Assembly: GCA_002398515.1 (NCBI GenBank)
Contig: DGZL01000020.1
Span: forward strand, 1-16,361
Length of the DNA: 16,361 bases
From: Firmicutes bacterium UBA4981
GTDB taxonomy: Bacteria; Bacillota; SHA-98; UBA4971
Reading direction: 5' to 3'
Part shown: one piece after another, positions 7,484-14,523 of the stretch
Numbering within the stretch: the first letter of the stretch is position 1
Layout of the letters: each line of letters begins with the position of its first letter
Translations under genes and position numbers: made by a program
Notes under the pieces: generated by a model
The model's input: the letters and a program-made list of their open reading frames with translations, nothing else
The model's database searches: none
What the model was told of the DNA's origin: nothing

Positions 7484-7490
7484 GATCCCT

Positions 7491-7550
7491 GGCGCCTTTT
7501 GTGGCGCTTTTTCATGACGCTTTTTGATTTTTGCCCCTAAAGCGCAAAAA
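7491..7550. repeat. Short GGCGCTTTTT repeats and inverted repeat
   Basis: Three imperfect 12-13-bp units follow each other (GGCGCCTTTTGT, GGCGCTTTTTCAT, GACGCTTTTTGAT; 7491-7528). They are followed by TTTTTGC (7528-7534) and its complement GCAAAAA (7544-7550). The stretch lies between the 3' end of the MFS gene and the tRNA-Ser promoter. It could help end transcription from either side, but no arrangement fits a classic terminator. Confidence 0.45.
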
Positions 7551-7600
7551 CAAGTTACTTTCAGCCTTAGCGCCCTCAAGATCCAGGCGATTTCAGCTTG

Positions 7601-8875
7601 TCAATTGTGAGTGCCTGCAGGATCCGGGTTGTTCAACGTTTCAGCGTTTTTCGCATCCGGATCATTGGCCTCAGCCCCAGGCGGTTTCAACAAATGAAGT
7701 TGCAGCGCGAGCATGACGAATATCGCCGCTGCAGCAGCGAGCACTGCAGGGGGAACAAAGACAACGAAACGTCCGTGTTCCATGAGCCACCCGAAGGCCG
7801 GAGGACCCAGCGCTACCCCGAAGAACCTCACAGCGCCATAGACTGACGTTACCATTCCCCTGGCCTGTCCACTGGCTGCGCTGGTTACCATCGTGTCCAA
7901 AGACGGCAATACAAACCCACTGCCTAGCCCGACAAATGCCATGGCTATCCCAAGCCACAATGCCTTTGTAATGAGCGAGGATACCAGAAGGGCTGCTGCA
8001 ACCACCAGTAAGCCCACCCAAGTGGCCACTTTCAGCCAATTCTTGTGTGTCTGCATGAAAAGCCCTACCAAGAATGAGGTCACTGACATAATCAGTATTG
8101 GGACAGCTATTATGATCCCCTTCAGCAGTCCCGTTACGTCAAATCGGGACTCAAGCATATCAGAGAAATAGAATAGCACACCGAACAGGATCATCAACAC
8201 AACTCCGCCTGCAATGTAACAAGCGCCTAAAGACCAACCCTTCGCCTTCAGAATGTTCCCTAGGTCTCGAAAGTAACGGCTCATCGGAGTTTTCTCGCCC
8301 TTCTTCTTCGGTTCAGGGATGAGAACCCAGACAGCAATAGCTGCCGGAATGGAGATAGCAGCGTAAAGCGCAAAAGGCGCCCACCAACTAAGGAGTCCGC
8401 TGCCTGCTCCGAGCACTGGACTCAAGACTTTGCCCAACCCGTTAGAGGCTTCAAGCAATCCCTGGGCTTTGCTCCGCTCCTCTGACTGGAATATGTCCCC
8501 TGTCAACGCAATGGCTATAGGGGCTGTTCCTGCAGCGCCTACACCTTGAACTACTCTTGCAGCTATAATAACCGGGTACGAATTCTTTAGGAGCGCCCCG
8601 GCCAGAGCCGCTCCTGCGCCTCCCAAGCCATATATGATCAAAGCCGGTGAGATAACTTCCTTGCGCCCTATTCTATCAGACAGAATACCGACAAACAAAA
8701 TGACCAGGCCTGCAGGGACAGAAAAAGCGGTTATGATAAGGCCTGTCTGAATCTGGCTCAAATCAAGAGCAGACTTGATTTTCGGCAATACCGGGATAAG
8801 CATGGAATTACCAAGAACCATGACAAAAGGAACGCTGCACAGCACCGCAAAAGGCAACATATTCTCAGACTTCAC
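7601..8875 (-). CDS. Major facilitator superfamily efflux-type transporter
   Basis: A 424-residue inner-membrane proton-coupled transporter with about 12 hydrophobic segments in two halves, split by a hydrophilic loop at about residues 190-215 (PEPKKKGEKTPMSRYFRDLG). MFS motif A, GILSDRIGRK, is at 63-72 in the loop after helix 2; motif B-like AARVVQGVGAAG is at 105-116, and GLGKVLSPVLG in helix 5 resembles the antiporter motif C. These suggest a drug or metabolite exporter of the DHA1 type; the substrate cannot be told. The start is GTG at 8873-8875, preceded by AGAGGTG at a slightly long spacing; an internal ATG five codons on is the alternative. The C-terminal tail (about 28 residues) is polar and Asp/Asn/Pro rich. 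It is single and divergent from the UPF0756 gene. Confidence 0.9.
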   Translation of the reverse strand: MKSENMLPFAVLCSVPFVMVLGNSMLIPVLPKIKSALDLSQIQTGLIITAFSVPAGLVILFVGILSDRIGRKEVISPALIIYGLGGAGAALAGALLKNSYPVIIAARVVQGVGAAGTAPIAIALTGDIFQSEERSKAQGLLEASNGLGKVLSPVLGAGSGLLSWWAPFALYAAISIPAAIAVWVLIPEPKKKGEKTPMSRYFRDLGNILKAKGWSLGACYIAGGVVLMILFGVLFYFSDMLESRFDVTGLLKGIIIAVPILIMSVTSFLVGLFMQTHKNWLKVATWVGLLVVAAALLVSSLITKALWLGIAMAFVGLGSGFVLPSLDTMVTSAASGQARGMVTSVYGAVRFFGVALGPPAFGWLMEHGRFVVFVPPAVLAAAAAIFVMLALQLHLLKPPGAEANDPDAKNAETLNNPDPAGTHN

Positions 8876-9058
8876 TGCTTTCTTACACCTCTGCTTCCAG
8901 CACCAATACTCCCATAGTCTTTCCTCAAGCGGCTACATCTACTTGACTTTCCTTGGACCTGCAGTCTCTTTTTCCTCTCAGATAAATAAGTATGTCATGA
9001 AGGCCTCAAATCCATGACCCCCGGAAAACTCGTGGTCCTAGAGAGGAGTTGGTACATA

Positions 9059-9508
9059 GTGAGTGATAATCTACCCCTTCTGATTATCCTAGTCATTGGC
9101 CTTGCTTCCGGTAATTCGCTTGTAACAGGGGCATCGGCAGTCTTGCTCTTCATGGAATCCGCCGGATTCAGCAGTGCCATTGTTTTCCTGGAAGAAAAGG
9201 CTCTCCACTTGGGGCTTGTCTTCCTTACCATTGCAGTTCTGGCGCCTCTTGCCGTAGGAAAGATAACATCCGAAGAAATTCTTGATGCCTTTTTTACATT
9301 GCCCGGTATCCTCGCAATCATAGGAGGTGCAGCTGCGACCTACGTAAGCGGACAGGGCATCTCACTTCTTACCAGGCAGCCTCATATCGTGTCCGGCATT
9401 ATCCTGGGCACAATTATCGGAGTAATTGTCCTTCGAGGGATTCCCGTCGGACCGCTGGCTGCAGCCGGAATTACCGCGCTTCTTCTCAAAATCTTCGGGT
9501 ACCGCTAA
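9059..9508 (+). CDS. UPF0756 / DUF441 family membrane protein
   Basis: A small integral membrane protein of unknown function (family of E. coli YeaL and Bacillus YtwI). With GTG 9059 as start it has 149 residues, typical for the family, and GAGAGGAG lies about 10 nt before it. The longer frame from ATG 9014 adds 15 residues but lacks a ribosome binding site. Segments recall the family: NLPLLIILVIGLASGNSL, HLGLVFLTIAVLAPLAVGKI, LAIIGGAAATYVSGQGISLL, QPHIVSGIILGTIIGVIVLRGIPVGPLAAAGI. Four to five hydrophobic helices are visible. The last codons and the stop (GGG TAC CGC TAA) are part of the first unit of a 24-bp tandem repeat that continues past the gene. Confidence 0.9.
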   Translation: MSDNLPLLIILVIGLASGNSLVTGASAVLLFMESAGFSSAIVFLEEKALHLGLVFLTIAVLAPLAVGKITSEEILDAFFTLPGILAIIGGAAATYVSGQGISLLTRQPHIVSGIILGTIIGVIVLRGIPVGPLAAAGITALLLKIFGYR

Positions 9509-9656
9509 CTCTCCCTTATCAAATACCGCTAACCTTCGCCCTTCGGGCACCGCTAACTTTCCCTTTTCAAATACCGTCAGCCTTTCCCTTTCCGATACCG
9601 CCAACACTTCCCCTGCGGGTACCGCGAACCGCCCCCCGCGGGTACCGCGAACTTTC
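9500..9656. repeat. 24-bp minisatellite, about 6.5 units
   Basis: Units start with TACCGCTAAC or close variants at 9500, 9524, 9548, 9572, 9596, 9620 (23 bp) and 9643 (partial). Unit ends alternate between TCAAA/CCGA and a GGG form, hinting at a 48-bp higher-order unit. The stop codon of the UPF0756 gene is inside unit 1. Since 24 is divisible by three, both strands read octapeptide repeats (plus: SNTANLRP-like; minus: LAVPEGRR-like), which makes long but probably meaningless frames. Confidence 0.9.
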
Positions 9657-9819
9657 AATAAGTGGTCCTGCACAACAACATGTATGTTCTCATACTTAAT
9701 GATAGTGTAGTTTCCATTTCATAGGCGCGCTATCATGCGACAAACAGAATCTCCGTTCCAGCGGCAAGACTGATCGGCAGGACGTCTATTCCATTAATGA
9801 AGTCGGGAGGATTTAGTTC

Positions 9820-10836
9820 ATGAGGCTTATCGGAGTCGTAATGTGTATCCTTTTGCTCGTAGGTAGCCTTGGTGTTTTCGGTCTTGGTTCAATACACGCT
9901 GCGTCAACCAATGAAATCCGTATCGCAGGACAATTCGGGCTGGTGTATGCCCCTCTCATGATTGCCCAGAGACATAAAATCTTCGAGAAGTACGGTCTTA
10001 AGCCTGTTTGGAAAGAATACGGGTCAGGGGCTGCAGTTCGCGAAGGACTGGTATCCGGTGAAGTAGATGTGGGATTCATGGGTATTCCGCCGTTTCTCAT
10101 TGGCTGGGACAAAGGCTGTCCTTGGAAAGCCGCTTTGGGTTTCGTGGTCATCCCGGTAGGGCTTGTAACTTACGATCCGTCAATCAAAAGTCTTAAAGAC
10201 TTCAGACCCACAGACAAGATTGCCCTACCGTCACCCGGAAGTGTTCAGCATATCCTCCTTGCAATGGCTGCAGAGAAGGAGCTGGGTTCCGCGTCCGCGC
10301 TGGATCAAAACCTTGTTGCCATGGCCCATCCGGACGGTGCAGCTGCCCTAATTTCAAAACGAGGAATCACAGCGCATTTCACTACACCGCCGTACCTATT
10401 CGAAGAACTTAGCCAACCGGGCTTTCATTCGGTAACTGATGACATTGAAGCTTTCGGTCAACCTTTCAGCTTTAATGTGGGTGTGGCATCCGAGAAGTTC
10501 CATAACGGAAACCCCGTAGCTTATGCTTGCTTCGTCAATGCAATCAGTGAAGCTATGGCCTGGATTAACGCAAACAAAGAGGAAGCAGCGGAGCTCCTGG
10601 CCCCGGAATTCGGACTTACGCCTGAGAAAACATACTCATATATGACCTGGCCGGGTATGGACTATACGACTGCCCCGTACGGTCTCTTAGGTTTCGCCGA
10701 TTTCATGAAAGAGGCAGGCTACATAAGCCGCGTCCCCGGCGATCTTAGCGAAATCGCCTGGGAGAACCTGCTCGCATTCGTAGGAAGCAGGGCAGGCGCT
10801 CCATCGCCCATTGAGAAACTCCAGTGTCGTCAGTAA
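9820..10836 (+). CDS. ABC transporter substrate-binding protein, SsuA/TauA/NMT1-like
   Basis: Extracytoplasmic receptor of an importer, 338 residues. Signal peptide MRLIGVVMCILLLVGSLGVFGLGSIHA is followed by A-S, with no lipobox cysteine. The mature start NEIRIAGQFGLVYAPLMIAQ is typical of the NMT1/SsuA fold, as are IFEKYGLKPVWKEYGSGAAVREGLVSGEVDVGFMGIPPFLIG and LPSPGSVQHILL. The family binds sulfonates, nitrate, thiamine precursors and similar small molecules; the ligand here cannot be assigned. The ATG follows GGGAGGATTTAGTTC. It is the first gene of an SBP-permease-ATPase operon, but a 460-bp repeat-rich gap separates it from the permease. Confidence 0.9.
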   Translation: MRLIGVVMCILLLVGSLGVFGLGSIHAASTNEIRIAGQFGLVYAPLMIAQRHKIFEKYGLKPVWKEYGSGAAVREGLVSGEVDVGFMGIPPFLIGWDKGCPWKAALGFVVIPVGLVTYDPSIKSLKDFRPTDKIALPSPGSVQHILLAMAAEKELGSASALDQNLVAMAHPDGAAALISKRGITAHFTTPPYLFEELSQPGFHSVTDDIEAFGQPFSFNVGVASEKFHNGNPVAYACFVNAISEAMAWINANKEEAAELLAPEFGLTPEKTYSYMTWPGMDYTTAPYGLLGFADFMKEAGYISRVPGDLSEIAWENLLAFVGSRAGAPSPIEKLQCRQ

Positions 10837-10841
10837 TGGGG

Positions 10842-10982
10842 CGGTTCACGGCGGATCACCGCCGATCGCGCAGAACGAGGCAGACCATGATGAATCGCCG
10901 CACATTGGGAAAACCAAGGCAGACCACTGCGGACGACGGTGGATCGCCGCAGATCACGGCAGATCACGGCGCAACCGTGAAC
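10842..10982. repeat. Degenerate 10-bp periodic repeats with GC hairpin after the binding-protein gene
   Basis: From 10922, six 10-bp units follow in register: GACCACTGCG, GACGACGGTG, GATCGCCGCA, GATCACGGCA, GATCACGGCG, CAACCGTGAA. Less regular units extend back to 10842. GTTCACGG (10844-10851) and its complement CCGTGAAC (10975-10982) bracket the block. CGGCGG-ATCA-CCGCCG (10849-10864) is a perfect 6-bp GC hairpin 12 nt after the stop codon. Confidence 0.7.
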
Positions 10983-11007
10983 TGTAACATCGTAGCCGTG
11001 CTTATTT

Positions 11008-11130
11008 GCCGGGTTGCCGGTTATCGGTGTCGTTAAGCATAGACAAAGAGATCGGTGATTTCTTAGAGGTCCGTGATGCCTTACGTATTTGGATTGGCAA
11101 TATCCACGACCTGTTAGCCGGCAACCCGCC
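11008..11130. repeat. Inverted repeat enclosing about 97 bp in the ABC operon gap
   Basis: GGGTTGCCGG (11011-11020) and CCGGCAACCC (11118-11127) are exact complements, and similarity extends to about 18 bp with three mismatches. A plus frame from GTG 11027 to TAG 11176 (49 codons, beginning VSLSIDKEIGDFLEVRDALR) crosses it and looks protein-like, but has no clear ribosome binding site. It may be a small insertion remnant or part of the operon leader. Confidence 0.55.
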
Positions 11131-11298
11131 CCGGACCAGGACGAAACAGGCGCGCCCAACAAGACAGTATCTGTAGACATGACGTGCAACAGGCAAACCC
11201 AAGAGTCGTGATACATGCGACAAGCCGGACAGATGTCACAGACCGGCGATGGAAGGCGCAGAGAGAATACTGAAATATGCAGTAAAGGTGACCGATTT

Positions 11299-12111
11299 AT
11301 GAAGAACACCAACATTTCAAAACGTTTCCTGATACCGTTTCTTACTCGAACTACCAGGCAAATACTGTTCGTCATTGCGCTAGCCGCCATGTGGGAGCTA
11401 ATCGCCTGCATCGGCCATTTGCCTCCCCTTCTCTTCCCCCGGTTCAGCCACGTAATCCAAGCCCTGATAAAAGAGACTCTAAGTGGTGAGGTGCTGGGCA
11501 GAACATGGTTCTCCCTGAACCTCGTGGCATGTGGCCTCGGCCTTGCCACAGTCTCTGCGGTCTTAGCTACCGCCCTTGCCATGTGCTGGCCTCTGGCGTC
11601 AGAATGTATGGAAACCCTCATGGCTATCCTCCACCCATTACCCGGTATTGCCATTCTCCCTATCGTCATCTTGTGGCTGGGAACCGGTAGGAGGTCCATC
11701 TCGGCAGTCATTTGGTTTGCAGCACTATGGCCGTTAATCGCAAATCTCCATACCGGCTTGCGCTCAGTGCCCATGACTCAAATAGAAGCAGGGAGAAACT
11801 TGGGTCTCCAAGGAGTTCGCCTGGTAAGGACTGTCCTTATTCCCGGAGCTTTCCCATATATTCTGTCCGGCCTTAGGGTGGCCTGGGCTCGCGCATGGCA
11901 AGCTTTAGTCGCGTCAGAAATGGTCTTCGGGGCATCAGGCGGCGAAGGAGGCCTCGGCTGGTTCATATACAAGAGGAGATTCTTCATGGAAGTGCCTGGG
12001 GTTTTCGCCGGGATGATTGTAATAGTCCTCATCGGCCTGATTGTGGAAAGAGTATGTTTTGAGCAAATTGAAATCCGTACAGTCAGACGGTGGGGAATGA
12101 CTCTGGAGTGA
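11299..12111 (+). CDS. ABC transporter permease, SsuC/TauC-like
   Basis: Membrane subunit of the importer, 270 residues from ATG 11299, which has AAAGGTG 8 nt upstream; the open frame runs back to 11215 without a better start. About six hydrophobic helices. The cytoplasmic EAA loop that docks the ATPase is clear (about residues 160-190): IEAGRNLGLQGVRLVRTVLI, then PGAFPYILSGLRVAWARAW. The N-terminal LFVIALAAMWELIACIGHLPPLLFPRFSHVI matches SsuC/TauC-type permeases. The ATPase gene follows after 34 nt. Confidence 0.92.
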   Translation: MKNTNISKRFLIPFLTRTTRQILFVIALAAMWELIACIGHLPPLLFPRFSHVIQALIKETLSGEVLGRTWFSLNLVACGLGLATVSAVLATALAMCWPLASECMETLMAILHPLPGIAILPIVILWLGTGRRSISAVIWFAALWPLIANLHTGLRSVPMTQIEAGRNLGLQGVRLVRTVLIPGAFPYILSGLRVAWARAWQALVASEMVFGASGGEGGLGWFIYKRRFFMEVPGVFAGMIVIVLIGLIVERVCFEQIEIRTVRRWGMTLE

Positions 12112-12145
12112 CGGGAGGACAGAACACATAGGAGGACGGGACACC

Positions 12146-12982
12146 ATGGAGCATGCGCTTATTATTTCGAAACTGACAAAACGCTTCTCGATTCAAGAGC
12201 GTAGCCTCATTGCATTGCAGGATATCGACTTATCTGTGGTAGAAGGCGAGTTCATCACAATTATAGGTCCTTCCGGCTGCGGTAAATCCACTCTTCTTCG
12301 GTGCATAGCAGGATTTGAGCCTCCGACTACAGGATTCGTTCAAGTGGAAGGGCAAGAAGTAGACAGCCCGGGCATAGACAGAATGATGGTTTTTCAAGGC
12401 CTTGATCAGCTTTTCCCCTGGCTGTCTGCCTTGGAAAACATAGCCTTTGCTCTCCGCGTCACCCGGACTGCGCGTGGCGCGGCAAAAAGCCGCGCTCTGG
12501 CCCGGGACTACATAAACCTTGTGGGTCTTAGAGGATATGAAGACTTCTATCCCCACCAGCTTTCCGGAGGCATGAAACAGAGAGTGGCAATTGCCCGAGC
12601 CCTCTCCGTTCAACCGAAAATACTGCTAATGGATGAACCTTTCGGAAGTCTTGACGCATTCACCAGGAAGGCGTTACAAGAAGAGCTGACTTCCATCTGG
12701 CAAAAAACCAGAGTGACCGTGCTATTTGTGACTCACAATATTGAGGAGGCAATCGTTCAGGGGGATCGAATCATAGCCATGTCTCCACAGCCGGGAAGAA
12801 TCCTGTCTGTAATTGATAACCCTATCTTGAGACCGCGCACTCCGGACTCACCGGAATTCCCTGAAATCTGGGAAGCTCTTCACCGTCTTCTGGGAATACA
12901 GAAAGGCCCCGCTGCAGGAGTCCTAAGACCGCCACAAAGGGCTTTCGAAGAAATCGAAACCCCTCATCTAGTGGCAACATGA
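12146..12982 (+). CDS. ABC transporter ATP-binding protein, SsuB/TauB-like
   Basis: Cytoplasmic ATPase driving the importer, 278 residues. All nucleotide-binding motifs are present: Walker A GPSGCGKST (41-49), Q-loop Gln84 in MVFQGLDQLFPW, ABC signature LSGGMKQR (139-146), Walker B ILLMDEPFG (159-167), D-loop SLD (168-170) and switch His197 in FVTHNIEEA. The FPWLSALENI stretch after the Q-loop is typical of the nitrate/sulfonate/taurine group. The ATG follows AGGAGGACGGGACACC. It is the last gene of the operon; no convincing terminator is seen before the tRNA-Ser on the other strand. Confidence 0.95.
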   Translation: MEHALIISKLTKRFSIQERSLIALQDIDLSVVEGEFITIIGPSGCGKSTLLRCIAGFEPPTTGFVQVEGQEVDSPGIDRMMVFQGLDQLFPWLSALENIAFALRVTRTARGAAKSRALARDYINLVGLRGYEDFYPHQLSGGMKQRVAIARALSVQPKILLMDEPFGSLDAFTRKALQEELTSIWQKTRVTVLFVTHNIEEAIVQGDRIIAMSPQPGRILSVIDNPILRPRTPDSPEFPEIWEALHRLLGIQKGPAAGVLRPPQRAFEEIETPHLVAT

Positions 12983-13131
12983 TGCGCCTCGCAAATAGCC
13001 GCAATGTTCATAAGGAACGTGAGGAGGTGTCAGGGACAGATGTGGAAGCCTTAAAAGGGCATGCCGTCACTAAGCCGGACCCAGGATTGAAATAGAAGAA
13101 CGAACCGCAGAAGAAGGCAAATAAGAATAAA

Positions 13132-13222
13132 TGGCGGAGGAGGTGGGATTCGAACCCACGAGGGCCATGAAGACCCTGGCGATTTTCAAGACCGCTCCCT
13201 TCATCCGCTCGGGCACTCCTCC
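13132..13222 (-). tRNA. tRNA-Ser(TGA)
   Basis: 91 nt with encoded CCA. The minus strand gives acceptor GGAGGAG/CTCCTCC, discriminator G, D-arm with GCGGATGAAGGG, anticodon stem GCGGT/ATCGC with loop CTTGAAA (anticodon TGA, reading UCA and probably other UCN codons), class II variable arm AGGGT...GCCCT, and T-arm GTGGGTTCGAATCCCAC. Confidence 0.97.
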
Positions 13223-13283
13223 GCATTATGCCGGGTTACACAGGTCAAATTCCAGGCGGATACCTTATGAACCCGACATCGTA

Positions 13284-13312
13284 ATTATAGCACCTGCCCA
13301 TTCAGCAGGCAA
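13284..13312 (-). promoter_or_regulatory. Extended -10 promoter of tRNA-Ser(TGA)
   Basis: Minus strand: -35 TTGCCT (13307-13312), 17-bp spacer ending TGC, consensus -10 TATAAT (13284-13289). The tRNA begins about 60 nt after the -10. The layout matches that of tRNA-Ser(GCT), including the TGC extension and a leader of similar length. Confidence 0.8.
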
Positions 13313-13416
13313 GTGGGCATGCGAACTCCCTGGCTCAGGAACTGCAACTGCCTACGAAAGGCATAGCTCATGAGCTCAGGAAGTCAAATGGCCTAGGAAG
13401 CGCTTGTATGCATAGG

Positions 13417-14349
13417 TCACTCCTCCGGCACAAGTCCGGAGGACAAGTACCTTTCTCCGCTGTCAGGCAGTAATGTGACAATGGTTTTGCCCGGGCCTAA
13501 TTCCTCCGCTACTCTCACGGCTGCCCAGACATTTGTGCCCGACGATACTCCCACAAACAGGCCTTCTTCACGCGCCAGCAATCTTGCTGTCGCCAAAGCA
13601 TCTCGGTCAGGCACGATAATAATCCGGCAGATGATATCTTGGTTAAGAATATCAGGGATAAGTCCGTCCCCGATTCCCTGTTGAATGTGGTGTCCTATCT
13701 TACCTCCCGATAGAATTGCGCCGTTTTCGGGTTCTGCAGCCACCACCAGGCAATCTGGGTAATGCGACTTCAGTTCTTCTCCGACTCCGGTAATAGTTCC
13801 TCCTGTTCCTATTCCACTGACAAAAGCATCTATCGAACCTTCCACTTGCGTCAGTATCTCACGGGCAGTGGTTCTTCGATGAGCGTCAGTATTGGCAGGG
13901 TTGCTGAACTGGTTTACCCAGAAAACTCTGGGATCCTCGTCAGCCATTTTGCGCGCGGTATCCATTGCCAGCCGGATTGCTTCGCCAATGTCCTTACCTG
14001 CCGGGGTCAAAACTACGTCTGCGCCGTAGGCACGCATAAGCATCTGCCGTTCTTTGCTCATGTTTTCAGGCATGATAATCCTGACCTTGAGCCCCAAAGC
14101 CGCTCCGACCATGGATAATCCGATGCCCTGATTACCGCTGGTAGCTTCAACCAGAGTTGTGTCACCGTCTATCAATCCTTGACGCCTGGCATCCTCAACC
14201 ATCCAATACGCAGTTCTGCTCTTGATGCTTCCACCAGGATTCGAGCCTTCAACCTTCGTAAGCAACCGACATCCTGTATCCTTACCTACTCTCTGCAACT
14301 CTACCATAGGTGTACTTCCGATAGCTTGCAATATGCTCTTGTAAACCAT
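13417..14349 (-). CDS. cysK: Cysteine synthase (O-acetylserine sulfhydrylase family)
   Basis: A PLP-dependent beta-replacement enzyme, 310 residues, expected to make L-cysteine from O-acetylserine (or phosphoserine) and sulfide. Features: NPGGSIKSRTA with the PLP lysine Lys43, the substrate loop TSGNQGIG at 70-77, the phosphate-binding GIGTGGTITG at 179-188, EPENGAILSGG at 206-216, HHIQQGIGDGLIPDIL at 220-235, VGVSSGTN with the PLP-nitrogen serine near 270, and LLPDSGERYLSS near the C-terminus. The usual TSGNTG has Gln in place of Thr, and the usual KDR is KSR, so the preferred substrate may differ from classical CysK. The ATG follows TTGGAGGGTGTAAC. It lies 174 bp downstream of serS on the same strand and may be cotranscribed; both use serine-derived substrates. 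Confidence 0.9.
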   Translation of the reverse strand: MVYKSILQAIGSTPMVELQRVGKDTGCRLLTKVEGSNPGGSIKSRTAYWMVEDARRQGLIDGDTTLVEATSGNQGIGLSMVGAALGLKVRIIMPENMSKERQMLMRAYGADVVLTPAGKDIGEAIRLAMDTARKMADEDPRVFWVNQFSNPANTDAHRRTTAREILTQVEGSIDAFVSGIGTGGTITGVGEELKSHYPDCLVVAAEPENGAILSGGKIGHHIQQGIGDGLIPDILNQDIICRIIIVPDRDALATARLLAREEGLFVGVSSGTNVWAAVRVAEELGPGKTIVTLLPDSGERYLSSGLVPEE

Positions 14350-14523
14350 GTTACACCCTCCAAGATGCCATAGTCACTCTACCACCGGGATCTTCTCTCC
14401 TATATCACTCAGTCACGTTGCCAGGCTTAAAGCTGGGCAAGGCCGCATAAACCGGATTATCGCAACACCATGCCCAATGAAACAAACGGATATTGCCACA
14501 AGGCAAAGCACGCAGTCAATCCA

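Larger units (their letters stand above)
7281..7490. repeat. Right copy of duplicated tRNA-Ser locus (intact)
   Basis: Direct-repeat partner of 5628-5774. It covers the tRNA-Ser(GCT) gene, its leader and its promoter. It is about 60 bp longer than the left copy because the left one lost the tRNA interior. The 1.5 kb between the copies holds only the 21-bp repeat and the ankyrin gene. Confidence 0.85.

Noticed and set aside
9500..9656. Possible CRISPR array
   Set aside because: Units are head to tail without unique spacers, and no cas genes are near.
9362..9673. 103-codon minus-strand frame with LAVPEGRR-like octapeptide repeats
   Set aside because: The repeats follow from the 24-bp period, and both strands are open for the same reason. 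The C-terminal part is antisense to the UPF0756 gene.
10830..11774. 314-codon minus-strand open frame
   Set aside because: It is antisense to the ABC permease and the repeat-rich spacer, has no ribosome binding site and looks compositionally random.
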